Source: Favolaschia claudopus
Lineage: Eukaryota; Basidiomycota; Agaricomycetes; Agaricales; Mycenaceae
Direction: 5' to 3'
Assembly (NCBI GenBank): GCA_037176885.1
Contig: JAWWNJ010000075.1
Location: forward strand, 496,001 to 560,000
Length of the DNA: 64,000 nucleotides
Shown: positions 31,468-42,618 of the stretch, piece after piece
How positions within the stretch are numbered: the first letter of the stretch is position 1
How the letters are laid out: each line of letters starts with the position of its first letter
The notes under the pieces: model-generated
Databases searched by the model: none
Told to the model about the DNA's origin: nothing
The model's input: the letters and a program-made list of their open reading frames with translations, nothing else
Made by a program: the position numbers and the translations under genes

Positions 31468-32057
31468 CTATAGAGGCTGGAAGCCAGCATAGTATAGGAT
31501 ATAGGATCCACCTCGAGTGCCTCGCCGTCCCTTTGCGCGCCTCTCCCCTTCCTTGTTCGAGCCGACTCCGCTGCTTTTTGCGCTCAACATGATTTGGCCA
31601 AAAGATATATATATACAAAAATGGTGCGTTGGAAATTGAGGGTATTGTGAAGAGACTGGCGGCCGGAATAATCCCATCGGTCACGTATACATTCGACCTA
31701 TGTAGCACCTTAAATTCGGCAAAAAAGAAGCAGCTCACCCGGCCGAGATCGCCGTCAAAACCCAGGGACCGTGAGTTAATCGCACCACGATTGACGAGTA
31801 CAGAAGGAAATCCGGCTCTATCTCGAATATAAATGTCATATTTTACACCTTTGACCCTGCGTTACTCCTTATTCGGCATATGCGGTCAAAGTCTCGGATT
31901 GGCGGGCTTTGGGTCAGAAGGATAAGAACGAAGGGAAGTAGCTCACGTTCCCTGTCGTCGGCGTTTTTTGTTTTTGAGGTGGCGCATCGGCACCAACATC
32001 GCCGATACGACTCTCTGAACATTTGGAATCGATCGGACATTTGTTTTTCAAGTAGAC

Positions 32058-32194
32058 GTTACTTGTCCACCCAAAAAAAAATTCATTTGTTTCTTCCTAA
32101 GGCCTTAATTTGAAGGCCTTAATTAGGCCTTAATATGATATTAAGCCCTTAGCCGCCGAGGTTGCCCTTAATAAGGCCTTAAGAAGGAACACTG
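32058..32194 (+). mobile_element. TAAGGCC-type small MITE (copy 2)
   Basis: Near-identical to 28950-29086 in the same orientation, including the run of nine As and the CCCTTAGCCGCCGAGG core. Confidence 0.75.
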
Positions 32195-32774
32195 TGCTCA
32201 CCATTCAAATATAAATACACATCTGACCCTAAATTCCGTGTCTGAATTCTGTTTGTGTTAAGTTCATGGAAATACATTGGATGTTTATGAACCAACAGAG
32301 CATAACGCTTTGCTAGCTCATTATGAGGCAATCACACTTTCCTAGTGTTAAACAAGGTATTTTGATGCTAATTCTGCGCGTCGCGTCTATAGTCACGGAT
32401 ATATCACGTGTAGTATGTACGTAAGCCTACATAATCCGCCAAATCTTTCAACAAGGAAATATTGGCAAATCTGCTCCATCCAATCATAGATATCCCTATT
32501 AGCTACAGTTTGGTGGTCTTACATTTGTCAATACGAGCTATGGGACCCGTGCCTTCGCCACTCAGGACCCTTTAACCGTTTTGATCTGCACTCACTTGCT
32601 GCTTTCAAGGCCGACGGCGCCGCACTGCCGCTCGCTGCCGGCGCGCGTCGCCGCGGGGCAGGGTGTGGGTAAGTTCACGTGCTGCGCACGTGGTTTCCTG
32701 TCAAAGGCTGTGCCGTGCTCTTTCAAAGTATAGGAATCATTAGGATGGTGTTGTGGTAGTCTTATGTTTACCGC

Positions 32775-33270
32775 GCCGTGTCAGGTTCTTATTAGCTAAT
32801 ATTATATAAGCCGGCCATTGCCGGGACTTCATTTTCCTCTTCCGCACCTCTATTTCGATGAGAATTCAAGCTCTCAGACATTCTATACAACGCTCCGACT
32901 ATCTCTGCCCTGTTTGACGAATTTCCACAGTGGTTTTAGTTCAAGTTGAATGCATTTGTCTATCTCGGCCGAAACACCCGAGTCGCACGTGATAAAAACG
33001 CGACAACGTTTTATGTAGCGCGCCGTCTGATTTTGGAGAATCTGAGCAGACAGAAATGTAGTTTGACTAATTCCATGTACCCTGTTCTGAATTTGTGATG
33101 GCAAAAAATTAGTTTCCATTGAGATATACGCGCCGTGAAATCTGCTTATATAAGATTAGCCAATAAGAACCTAACGCGGTTGCAGGGGCGCGGTAACCAA
33201 CAGACTCTATATAGCGAGGGCACCGAGCTGGTTTATATAGAGCGTCTGTCTACGAGAGACTAGTGTTGTG
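32775..33270. repeat. LTR-like and inverted-repeat sequence with TATA boxes
   Basis: AGGTTCTTATTAGCTAATATTATATAAGC at about 32785 is inverted at about 33145-33172 (GCTTATATAAGATTAGCCAATAAGAACCT), giving a 400-bp foldback with a TATA-like element in each arm. The next 90 bp (AACAGACTCTATATAG; GAGCGTCTGTCTACGAGAGA) are shared with 56944-56966 and 57438-57460, the two sides of a MITE. These pieces look like LTR fragments. No gene. Confidence 0.45.
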
Positions 33271-33896
33271 GCCAGACTTATAAGCATTTTGTTGACGTGA
33301 TGTTTTGGCTTACATAACCAGGCGCCGGATCGGCGTGACGCCTATCTTACGTAGTCTGGGCCTTAACGAAGGGTATGTTGGTGAAGGATCCGTGGGAGTG
33401 ATGGTGAGATTGATCTTGTGATCCGTGTAATGGCAGCTCTTACCCTCTGAGGTGGCGTGCGCTCTATCGACGCGCGCCTGCGATGTCGGACAGTCCCGAT
33501 GTCGGACAGTCCCGACGACTCTAACCAGCATTCTGAAAGTCAGCTGTCGACGTCTGGTACGCAGTTGATTTCACCGTACCTGTACATTTGCACCCAAACC
33601 AATACATTTTTCTTTTACACGGATGCGTCGATATGTATCGGGAGAGGGGAATAAAACATTGGGTGGGGTACAAGGGAAGGCAAGGTAGGAGTCTCAGGAG
33701 CGCGTCGGCGACGTCGCGCTCGCAGCGACCAAAAAAGGACGGACCGCTAAGCGACGGCCATCAGCAGCCGCATCACGCTCATCACTCCCACGGACGCTTC
33801 ACCCACTTAAGGCCCAGACTTTCTTTAGGTCCTTGAGAACGATTATCCAGCGATTATCTTCTCATCGCCCGCGAAAGTCTGGTTTACGAGACTATA

Positions 33897-34273
33897 CAGC
33901 CGTTTTGGAAACAATATACGGGTTTTGATCGAGTGGTGCTCATTCGTTTGTGCTTACCTTTGTTTTGCTTCCCGTCACCAGCTCCACTCCAGCCGAATCT
34001 GAGTTTTGCTTCCACCACCCAGAGAACACCAGGAAAAACAGGGAGTTAACAGAACTGAGGATTAAGACTCAGCTGCTACTTGCCCAGAGCTCGACAGGGC
34101 CATAACTTGCGAGCAAGGGCCAAAACAAGAGACCAGCGGCACTTGATGTGGTACGGCAACGCCCCACAAAGTGGTGCTCCCGGCTTTGCCGATGACAGAA
34201 TCGTCAACAAATGTAAGCACAAACGAACGAGCACCACTCAATCAAAACCCGTATATTGTTTCCAAAACGGCTG
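33897..34273. mobile_element. 377-bp MITE with about 65-bp inverted repeats
   Basis: CAGCCGTTTTGGAAACAATA...GTGGTGCTC...TTTGTGCTTAC at the left is matched almost perfectly by the complement at the right. TA flanks at 33895-33896 and 34274-34275. No transposase. Confidence 0.9.
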
Positions 34274-34279
34274 TATCTT

Positions 34280-35045
34280 ACGTCCGCAGCAGTGATTGTG
34301 CGCTGCGACTGCCCCTGAGAACATGCCTCTCTCCAGCTGCATATATTGCCTGGGCATGGCTTGAATTGTTGGATATCGACACCGGGGCAGCGACGCGCCG
34401 AGGCGGGATGAGTGCAAAAGACAAAGCGATGATCGCGTGACTAATTCACATGAGGCTATCGCGTGTTGAACGCGGATCTACGGACCGTCTCGGCTGGACG
34501 CCAACATACTTCAACATGGATGACGGTTAGACAATGACGCCGTGCACATCCCTGCACAATAGAGCCAACCTTCGGAGTATTTCACTGAAATCCGTAGCCT
34601 GTCTTTTTTTTTGTGCTGTGTCCATCACCAAAACCGGGAAAAGTTGGTAAGGCAATATGTCTTGTTAGGGTCGTCAAGTAGACTTGTCACCAGTCTGCTA
34701 CGCGAGGCCGACATATGTGGCAAGCACGTCGGGCATAGCAGACTGGTACTTCTCGGGACAAGCCAAAGGAAGTAATACCAGTCTGCTATGAGCGAAATAT
34801 TGAATTCCCAAAATTGAACTTGGGGTGTCCACTTGGGGTCCCTGCCTTTGTTTTTCTTCAAAAGTCCTTGCACTTGAGTTCTTATTACTTAATGCCAGCA
34901 TTCGGCAGAGAGTATTTCTTGACTGTGGTCTCCCCTGGTACAGTAGTAGGCCACTCGTCTCTACTCGTCTCCAACCAAAACTTTGTTAAATGTTTAACAT
35001 CACGTATTTTGATGGCGTACCCGTGGGAGATCACAGCTGATGGTG
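34280..35045. other. No gene recognised
   Basis: Short frames only. A motif CCAGTCTGCTA appears at 34690, 34784 and inverted at 34737, suggesting another small foldback. Confidence 0.35.
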
Positions 35046-35047
35046 TA

Positions 35048-35590
35048 TGGTTGCGGCCAAAACTTCATGACCAGTCCCAATTTTGCTCAAAATCCTTCGG
35101 GATTCGAGATTTAGCAGGAACTAGGGTATGGTTTATAGGTGAAATTTTTATTTCAGAGGAATCGGAGGTACTCCTAACTTAGGGTTACAAAACGCGAAAT
35201 TTGAACAGCGAAAAACCAAAATTGTGTGTACTAAACTCGCGAGTTTGAGGCAGGTAATCAAGTCTTTCTCTGCCATTCTGCCTCTGCAACCCCGGACTCC
35301 TTCTTCCGGACCCCACAGTGAAAGTGAAATATCCTAACCAAGAAATCGGCAATGGCCAGGCGACATTGATGCTGCTGCACAGCCACCGGTCCGAGTGATC
35401 CGCAATCAAAAGTGCGAAATTGCCGTGCAAAACACGGAAAACCGATTTTTCGAAGTTTTGCTCCACGTTTGTAGATTACCTTCTTGCAATGCTATTTACA
35501 CAATCCCAGGATGTCTCAATGAAAACTGACGTGACAGTATCAATTACCAAATTGGGACTGCGACTTGTCACGAAGTTCGGTCCGCAACCA
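35048..35590 (+). mobile_element. 543-bp TATGGTTGCGG-family MITE (copy 1)
   Basis: Ends TGGTTGCGGCCAAAACTTC and GAAGTTCGGTCCGCAACCA are inverted, flanked by TA (35046-35047, 35591-35592). Nearly identical along its full length to 62378-62921. The frames inside (35185-35466 minus, 35420-35797 plus) are shared shadows, not genes. Confidence 0.9.
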
Positions 35591-35610
35591 TACCCGCGGG
35601 AGAGTAGGTA

Positions 35611-36106
35611 CCAAGGGGGCACCGGCATTCTAAAAAAATATATAGGGCCGTTTTTTTCTTTTCCAAGGGCTGGACTAACTAACTACATAAGCACTATATA
35701 CGGAAATATGTTCCCACGGTTAAGTCGCCGGACTGCGTTGGCAGTTCATCCCGTGAATAAATTTATTGGGGGTTCAGTTACTGTTCTACTGTCTTGAGAA
35801 GAGTAGCCAGAGCAGGTTGGATACTTTCCAACCTTCTTTGGAAGGCAAAACATAGCAACATTAGGTTGACAGCTGGGCGGTTTTCCGGGCCAAACAAAGC
35901 CACATTGACACTGACTACAGCGGAGAGGCACTACATCTTCTAGAGAGCCACGTGTAGACCTGGCACCAGTGTTTCTCACTCAAATAGACTGCCAGAAGCT
36001 CATTCCCACTCAGATTTTGGGAGGGTCAAACTTTTTTTTTCCGGCCTGGCGGCCGGACTAACTAACTAGCCCTTAGTCACCGGTTAGATTGCCGGTGCCC
36101 CCTTGG
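35611..36106. mobile_element. 496-bp MITE (CCAAGGGGGCACCGGCA)
   Basis: Inverted ends CCAAGGGGGCACCGGCAT and TGCCGGTGCCCCCTTGG, with an inner GGACTAACTAACTA repeat in the same orientation on both sides. TA flanks at 35609-35610 and 36107-36108. It begins 18 bp after the previous MITE. Confidence 0.88.
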
Positions 36107-36312
36107 TAGGTACTTTGCACAACCTCGGGAACCTCAGACAAAACAAGCTCCCCCAATAACTTTTTTTATCCCTCATCAATTCAAGCTTTCAGCATCACAA
36201 ATCCTGTGACAAAGGCTTAGCTCGTCGCCCTGGGCATTAATTAGCGGTGAAAGCTTTTTCCGTATTGTCTATCCCGAACTTCTGTTGTAATGCACATAGA
36301 ACGAAACTTCTG

Positions 36313-36509
36313 CTACCCCTTTCCACCGTGCCCTAATAAGAACTTGCGCAAACGGTCGCGAGCTCCTTGGGTAGCTACTTCGAGTGACACCAAATCTTCC
36401 TCGGTAGGGGTTGTCAGCTCCGTCCAAGATAGGTGGCTCAGACAATGGTCGTGTTTGTGAAGCCGAATTGAGCGCAACCAGTCCGATATGTCTCTAGGCC
36501 TAGGGACTG
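36313..36509 (-). pseudogene. SAM-domain exon resembling VTS1/Smaug
   Basis: After a 3' splice site (GAGCACAG) the minus strand reads RDISDWLRSIRLHKHDHCLS, HLSWTELTTPTEEDLVSLEV and ATQGARDRLRKFLLGHGGKG, then a stop. WLRSIRLHKH, the L.W.EL...EDL.....V...GARD+L+KF pattern is that of the RNA-hairpin-binding SAM domain of fungal Vts1/Smaug. The usual acidic residues and a G-A-R-x-K/R-L core are visible. Only this last exon is found; the upstream exons are replaced by the repeat at 36534-36828. It may be a captured or duplicated fragment of the host gene. Confidence 0.6.
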
Positions 36510-36533
36510 TGCTCACTGAAGCTCGCTCTTTGG

Positions 36534-36828
36534 ATGCAGGGCCTCTGCACTCAAGCGTTTTCGATAATGCCAATAATGCATTGCGCCGGTGTGGGATTTT
36601 TTGAGAGGCTCACCCGGCCCTTTCCCAGTTGTTAGAAATCCATGATCACTAGTAGGCGTGGTCTCGCTGCTGGAGCATCCGCTGGAGTCTATCAATATAT
36701 AAGTATATGACCCATTGCGAGCATTTCTCTGGTGGAGTTACTGTACCTTTCTTCAATGAGAGGTTGGAGTCGAGTATAGATAGGCCTACAATACTTGCTA
36801 GTCTCCCTAGTCAGACCCTATATCCCGA
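36534..36828 (+). repeat. LTR-like segment shared in inverted orientation with 63652-63948
   Basis: From 36630 the sequence starts TGTTAGAAATCC, as many LTRs do, with a TATA box (ATATATAAG, about 36693). It matches the complement of 63652-63850. Homology also extends 96 bp upstream (36534-36629 with 63851-63948), including GGATTTTTTGAGAGGCTC. After 36828 the copies diverge; here a GGTTATTTTT/AAAAATAACC foldback follows. Confidence 0.6.
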
Positions 36829-37324
36829 GGTTATTTTTAAAAAATTTTGGGACGGGAAAAATAACCTGATATTGCGGTCCTTTGCTGTTTATTCAGTGAC
36901 CGGAACCCTGGTACATCTGACGACGCACCGTCGGCGAATATGAACAAATGCCTCGTGGGATTCAAATCATCGCAGCACCGGTGAAAGGCACTTCAACGAA
37001 CATCAGCACTTGAGATGTGGGAAAGGCAATGGCACCGGATAGGGAGCGCGTCATCGACAGATGGTATTGAAGAATGCATCAGGATGCAGAAGAGGATCTG
37101 GGATCAGCAAAATTACTGGATTTTGCTTTGATTTTTTTGTCTTGTTGCGCATGAGAAGAACTAGGCCTGAACTGCGTTACAAACACCTCGATGGGCGAGA
37201 CGAGGGTGTCAGGCGACTTTATACCCCTCCTATAGGGCTCCGTGACTTTCTGACGAAGCTATAGCCCTCATTTAAGGCCTGCTATAGGGCTTTAGCGCTA
37301 TAGCCCCTAAACCCTTGGGCGGTC

Positions 37325-37505
37325 ACTGTTGAAAACGATACCACACTTTAGATTTCAGAGCTGAGTTCGCGCCGCCGAAATTTAACTCCGCATCTCAGCT
37401 CTCGCAGCACTGGATTTCCAGCGCATTGATCATAATCTGCTGCGATGGAGCTCTTCGGCGCGAACTGAGCTCGAAAATTGTCTATCGTTTTCAAAATAGC
37501 TGTAA
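37325..37505. mobile_element. Small MITE with GAAAACGATA inverted ends
   Basis: TTGAAAACGATA...GAGCTGAGTTCGCGCCG at the left and CGGCGCGAACTGAGCTC...TATCGTTTTCAA at the right are inverted with gaps. A further CTATAGCCCT palindrome cluster (37255-37310) precedes it. Confidence 0.6.
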
Positions 37506-37816
37506 TCGGCCCAGGCCCTAGAATTGGTCGGCTTGAGGCTAACTCCCACCTGGAGAGACAAAATGTGCGGGTGAGTCGTGCGGTTGCTGCAAATAAGTAA
37601 ACCGGTTTATATCTAGGACCCTAAATTTAAAAACCGTCTATAATTGCGCTGGGGATTATAAACAGCACCCTATTCTGCTGAGCCTTTTCCCCCAGTCAGT
37701 ACAGTATACTGTAATTACACTCAAACTAAACCCTGTGAGCCCACACACTCCCCTATTGTAGGCCGGGCACCGGCATACACAACCTACGTTCATTGCAGGC
37801 AACATCAAATGAATTG

Positions 37817-38086
37817 TTATACATATACATCTACGTGGTCGCGTCTAATGAACAAGAGTTCAACGATCAAGATCATGCTGAGGCATCGTACTAAGTTGAA
37901 GTCCCTTATATTGTTCGAAGAGCACCGTTGCCATTCATCGTGGAGGCCATCTAGGTCATCCGCAACTGCAGACCAATGACAATCATCGACAACGGTTGTG
38001 GATGTCGCAGAGCTGGTTATTTGCCCCGATGAATAGAAATCCACTAGCTCAAAATTCACCATCGGGTATGCGGAGGAAGGCGCCAC
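37817..38086 (-). pseudogene. Unassigned minus-strand frame
   Basis: 89 codons with fair composition (CHWSAVADDLDGLHDEWQRC). No splice or family evidence. Could be a former exon. Confidence 0.2.
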
Positions 38087-38369
38087 TGCGTACCAGGTTG
38101 TAGATCGGTGATTATGCTGAGCTGCGGCTTAGCTCGTACTGTATGAGGCAACAAGGAATGCGAGGAAGAAAGTAGGGACATGTCATAATATAATCGCAAG
38201 ACGCCCCTTTATTGACATCGGCTCCCCGGCCCACCGAAGGTTGAGACGGCTATATACTATGGAGGTTTTCTTAATATTACATAGAGGCTGTATGAAGCTC
38301 CAATAGTGGGTGACTTCCCATTGTACTTTTTCGTGACTATTTATTTTCGACGCGGTGCCAACTAGTGCT

Positions 38370-38846
38370 GTCCATATTACGATAATAATACGATTTTTGC
38401 CGTATCATATTATACCAATATCATATCACAGATTCTGGAGCCGTATCGTATCTGTATCTAACAATATGATATTATAACAATTTCTATCGTGATATAATTT
38501 TGTTATAATCTTAATACGGCTTCAACTTGGCTTCAACCCCCTTGAAAGGTTGTTTTTTCCGCCCGGAAGAATGACACTCAGCTGTGCTCGAGTGCTAGGG
38601 TTCCTGTGAATGTGCTACGACAGGATTGCAGCAGCTCTGTCTTGATTTCCAGAATTTTACCAACTCTTCCTTCCAAGCACCAACTCTCCATCAAGCCGAT
38701 CATCAATCGCTGATCCAGACTGTTTTGGTGAAGAATTTGTCCCCAAGGCCTACCTCCAACCGGAGTCTCCCCCCAAAATGATACAAAAATAATATGCATA
38801 ATACGGTTCTGTCGTATCATATTATACTATGTAGTATTATAATCAT
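38370..38846. repeat. AT-rich repeat region
   Basis: GYCGTATCATATTATACYA occurs as a direct repeat at about 38398 and 38810, amid ACGATAATAATACGATT and ATGATATTATAAC units. It directly abuts the Helitron terminus at 38848. Could be a decayed element with ends AGTGCTGTCC, but a matching end was not found. Confidence 0.35.
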
Positions 38847-38847
38847 A

Positions 38848-38876
38848 CTAGCAGTGAGCCCGTGCTTCGCTACGGG
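38848..38876 (-). mobile_element. Helitron 3' terminus (copy 3, minus strand)
   Basis: On the minus strand: CCCGTAGCGAAGCACGGG, CTCACTG, CTAG and T. The last stem pair is unpaired (A against C), otherwise identical to copy 2. The Helitron body would extend to the right. Confidence 0.7.
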
Positions 38877-38904
38877 ATACACGGTTTCCCTTTGAATTAA
38901 GGCT

Positions 38905-39271
38905 GAGCACGGCATATGATCAAATGTCCCTACCATAAAAGGAAATCTCGACCTTTTGCCCAGTCATAGCTTGAAGCAGATTTCTGGTGATAGAAAGAAT
39001 GAGGAGACATCTAGGACCTACCCAGACCCTTTAAACTTTTTATTTCACCCAGTAACGAGTGAGTATGGCTTGAGCCATCTGAATACAATCTGAGGCAAGA
39101 ACGGCGGAAAAAGCCGCAATAAAGTTTGTTCAAGCGATGGGGTGCCATATTTTATGCCACGCTATCGTTCTACATCCTCTGTTCGATCAAAGACCTCCAG
39201 TAATGTAGAAAAAGCTCGAGATTGATTTGAATTTCCTTTTATGGCAGGGACATTTGATTTTGCCGCAACTG
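38905..39271. mobile_element. TACAGTTGCGG-family MITE (copy 3, left end decayed)
   Basis: The right end GGCAGGGACATTTGATTTTGCCGCAACTG is intact and followed by TA. At the left, ATGATCAAATGTCCCTACCA is matched but the outer CAGTTGCGG is lost, so it is an older copy. Confidence 0.75.
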
Positions 39272-39279
39272 TACTCTTT

Positions 39280-40320
39280 CGTAAATTCGTTCAAGACACC
39301 GGCTCTCGAAAGCCGGTTCGGTCCAATTTTTGTATTTGGCTCTTGAACGAACGCCGTCGGATAATTTTCTGTTGGCATCCATTTACTTGGCTGGCGACAC
39401 AGTGCTCTCGAATGCCAGTTGAATTTCCTCTGTTCTACTCCCGACTCTCGGTAGTCTTGGATCAGATTTTGCTCCTGCCCGTTATTACCTAATTATAACC
39501 CTCGATTTCTCGCTACTAGTACTCGGCGACTTGAAGCCCAAGCGGCGAAAACAATCGTCGCTGGTTTCGCATCCACATCTGCATATCAACCTGATACCGC
39601 GCTATCAAAAGCGGGTTCTGACAACGCCTGCCATTCACGAATCAATTTCGAAAACATGCTGTCGCGTCTGAGTCGTAGCGCTTGATTTATCAATGCTAGT
39701 GTGCTGATTTCCATCGTCTCCGGGAGGCACTTACGTGTCCTCTCTCTACCCCTTTGAGTCCCATTCACGTCTAACAAATCGTTAAATCTATCAATTCAAC
39801 AGTATATTGGTTTTGTTTGACCTAATCTTGCTCTATCGCATAATAGCCTGAGATCTGAATCGTATGTAGGTTTGAAGCCTTATCTTCGTTGGGTCAATCC
39901 CTGAATTCGTTCCATTCACCCGCACATGCCTTACTACTGTATGAAACTCGGGCTTGACCATCGAACCTGGCGATTAATAGGGCTCCGAAACCAGTCCAGA
40001 TTCCCCGGCGATGTACAACACTGGAGTCGGATGCCGACGCGTTCATCTCTCTGCTTCGAGTCTGACATCGAGTCTGGCTTGCTCCCAATGTATTCTGGGC
40101 ATGGCAATTTGAGGATCAAGAACTCCTTTGACGTGTTTCTCTTACCATTGTCTCAAATTGTTAAACTTGCACGGGTTGACTTCACTTGGCTCTTCCTCAG
40201 AGTCTGATTACTTAATTCATTCATTCGCCGGAAATTCAAGGGGCACTATATAATCTGCTCTGACTCCAGATATTCCGTATTGCGATCTACCGTCTACTCT
40301 AGCATTCGGCTTCACTTCGG
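39280..40320. other. No gene recognised
   Basis: Several 60-90 codon frames on both strands, none with splice sites or recognisable motifs. Confidence 0.3.
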
Positions 40321-40324
40321 TTTC

Positions 40325-40605
40325 CTCAGACGAGTTTGCATTCAACCTATAATGCTATGCTTTTCGAGGCTTAACATGCCTTCTTCAAGCACCGACCTCT
40401 CAACCCAGAGTCCATACGATAACCCTTCGTGGCATTCTTCTCGATCTCGAACAATTCGGCTACCTCGAGCGAGTTTACATTCTACTTATAAGGATATGCT
40501 TTCTGGCGCTTCATACGCCTTCTTCACCCATCAACCTCTTAAGCCTGAGTCCATACGTTAACCCTTCAATGGAATTCTGCTCGATCTCGAATTTCCACTG
40601 TTTGT
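40325..40605 (+). repeat. Two-unit diverged tandem duplication
   Basis: CGAGTTTGCATTCAACCTATAATG...CTTTTCGAGGCTT...GAGTCCATACGATAACCCTTC...TTCTCGATCTCGAA recurs about 138 bp later with roughly 20 percent change (CGAGTTTACATTCTACTTATAAGG...GAGTCCATACGTTAACCCTTC). Confidence 0.7.
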
Positions 40606-40697
40606 GCGGCACGGGAGACATGTCCTTACTTGACTTACTTGCTTTGATTTGTCGCTAGAATACTCGAACTTCTTCTCCACTATACCCGTTTTATATT

Positions 40698-40990
40698 AGA
40701 GCGTTTGCGGTGAGCCACCAGAAGCCGCCTGGTGGCTCTGACGGCATGCGCTGTGGAGCGGCTACGTCATATAGTAGCTTCCGGCGGCTCACTAGCGGCT
40801 ATTTTAGCCTTTAAACTTGTCTTTTCTCGACATCTACCGAGGTTCAAGTTGCGGAGAAAATGGTGAGATGGTTGGATACTCAGTGTCCACCATATCCCGT
40901 ACAAAAATCTCGAGGTTCTCTTTTGAACTGAGCCAGTTGGCTCCGCATGCCGTCAGAGCCACCAGGCGGCTTCTGGCGGCGCCACGGCTG
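40698..40990. mobile_element. AGAGAGTTTGCGG-family MITE, right end lost
   Basis: AGAGCGTTTGCGGTGAGCCA...GGTGGCTCTGACGGCATGCG at the left is matched inverted by CGCATGCCGTCAGAGCCACC...GCGGCTTCTGGCGGC at the right, but the outermost 15-20 bp are missing. ATT precedes the left end, as at 59576. Confidence 0.8.
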
Positions 40991-41004
40991 CCCGACATCG
41001 TTTA

Positions 41005-41576
41005 GATGCTGACCTTAGTGCAGATCAATTCGTGGAAGTCTCGCAACCCGCTCGAAGCTCTAGCGGGTCACGACAGCTTCGAGAATGTCTTCTGAGTCTG
41101 TAGGTCTCTGTAGGTCAGCCCCTCTGCAGGCCGAAAAGACCATGAAATTTTTCTGCGCAACTGGGGATTTGGCCGTGGGAAGCGTTACAGACCGTGCTTA
41201 AGTAAGGTGCCGGGATCTGCCGGGATCCCACGCTCTCTATCGTAGTACTTATCGAGGGAAAAGTCGAACTCTGTGAAGGAATTTGTACAGAAAATGAAGA
41301 ATATCCGTGACGAAGCTACAGAGTTACACAGATTCAAAAAGTGCGCAGGTCTTTATTGAATTTCTCCCTTTCTCCCCTCTTTCGATTGCTTTCTTCGTCT
41401 TTTTCCCTATCTGGTCGCCCAGCGCAACGATCGGAAAAGCGTCGCGACCGGCCAGAAAAAGAAAACATGGAGACGAACAGAACAAACAGCGCCCTGGCGG
41501 GACCGGCAAAACCCAACTGAAAGCTTTGAGTACTTCTGTTTACGACCACGATTGCCATGCTCACCAACAAAAGTAC
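41005..41576. other. No gene recognised
   Basis: Downstream flank of the nuclease-like gene. Overlapping frames on both strands at 41307-41615 share a Lys/Arg-rich region but have no supporting features. Confidence 0.35.
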
Positions 41577-42350
41577 TCAGTTCACGAACTGCTTGAATGC
41601 CTCGAAGCACGATAGGATGATAGCTCTGTTGTCCAGGGGCTTCATGCCCTCATTCCATCGTTCAGCAGGTCGAGGGATGGTGGGAAGGTGTGCGTGGATG
41701 ACGGTCGGTGTATGAGGATAACACCCTCCTCTCACGGCAGCGGTTAATTCGGCTGAGACTGGTATTTTAAAAAAAATGGGTGATGTGCCTTTCATGGTGA
41801 TACCGGGTATAATCTTGGCTGGGAGAGGATCCAGACCCAAGGCTTGAACTCGAGTAAGGTTGTTTGACTGAAAAGCAGCGATGGCTTCTGCGACCAACTG
41901 TGGAATGGGATCTCCACCATCCGCCTGCTTTTTGTCCTCTTGAACCAGCAGCAAGATAGAGGCGGCATCGACAATGCACACGTCTGTCTGAGCGTGCCTT
42001 TGCTCCCCACATATAACGAGGGGGAGATCTTTTCTCGTCCTGACAACGCGTCCAATGGGAAGATAACCCAGTGCCTGCAAGAGCAGGAAGGCAAAGTCGT
42101 CAACCGCGGATTCCTCTGTGTTGGCAAACATGGCAAGCTCCATTGTACGAAGAACTTGGTAGACCGCCGGATCTGTCGCCTGCGCTGAACCAGTACTGTG
42201 GAGAATATCGTGGTGCACAGTAGCCGAAGGTAAGGTAGGGACTTGGAAGAAGGTCGGAGCATTTTGATAAACGACATGTATGTTGTAAGCATCCAGCTCA
42301 TTTTCCGTCCAATCGCTCCCAGATTTAGCACTCCGGATGATGGACGCCAT
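41577..42350 (-). CDS. PD-(D/E)XK-like protein of an expanded Agaricomycete family
   Basis: Uninterrupted 257 codons, ATG at 42350, intronless. Order: WTENELDAYNIHVVYQNAPT; AVDDFAFLLLQALGYLPI; RKDLPLVICGEQRHAQTDVC; SILLLVQEDKKQ; PQLVAEAIAAFQSNN; IIPGITMKGTSPIFFKIPVS; LDNRAIILSCFEAFKQF. I recognise this as a family present in many copies in mushroom genomes. The central TDV...LLLVQEDK block, with Asp, then Glu and Lys on one strand, and a downstream helix with Q resemble the PD-(D/E)XK nuclease core (D...ExK), which suggests but does not prove nuclease activity. The start is supported by the family-like N-terminus. It is divergent from the gene at 42619, with a repeat-derived intergenic region. 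It is the only intact single-exon gene of the window, so recent activity or selection is possible. Confidence 0.8.
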   Translation of the reverse strand: MASIIRSAKSGSDWTENELDAYNIHVVYQNAPTFFQVPTLPSATVHHDILHSTGSAQATDPAVYQVLRTMELAMFANTEESAVDDFAFLLLQALGYLPIGRVVRTRKDLPLVICGEQRHAQTDVCIVDAASILLLVQEDKKQADGGDPIPQLVAEAIAAFQSNNLTRVQALGLDPLPAKIIPGITMKGTSPIFFKIPVSAELTAAVRGGCYPHTPTVIHAHLPTIPRPAERWNEGMKPLDNRAIILSCFEAFKQFVN

Positions 42351-42435
42351 TTTTTAATGTCCAGAACTTGAGAGAAAGGAAACGAACACGCTATTCTGTC
42401 GAAAGCGCAGCACGTGACTGCCACGTCCAGATTTT

Positions 42436-42530
42436 GCGGCAACCCCGGGTGATGGCAAATCGGTCGCCAGACCGATTAAAGCCGATGGCAATCTGAGGCT
42501 ATTTCCGAATTAAAGCCCTCGAAATGACCG
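42436..42530 (+). repeat. Repeat with ATCGGTCG...CGACCGAT hairpin
   Basis: GTGATGGCAAATCGGTCGCC and the following GACCGATTAAAGCCGATGGC also occur at 46520-46572, and the tail (ATTTCCG...AAAGCCCTCGA) at 46605-46635. It separates the two divergent genes and probably replaced the promoter or 5' part of the plus-strand gene. Confidence 0.65.
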
Positions 42531-42618
42531 ATTTTTCAGAAGTCGACGAGGAGGTCATAGAGCGAGCGAAGCAAGCAGCGGGCAGCACAGAAAGCTCGAG
42601 AGAGACCAAAGTAGTCCA

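Noticed and set aside
35185..35797. Frames of 93 and 125 codons repeated at 62478-62930
   Set aside because: Repetition reflects the MITE pair; no coding signature and interrupted by indels between copies.
38370..38846. hAT-like element starting AGTGCTGTCC
   Set aside because: No matching inverted end or 8-bp duplication; the repeated blocks are direct, not inverted.
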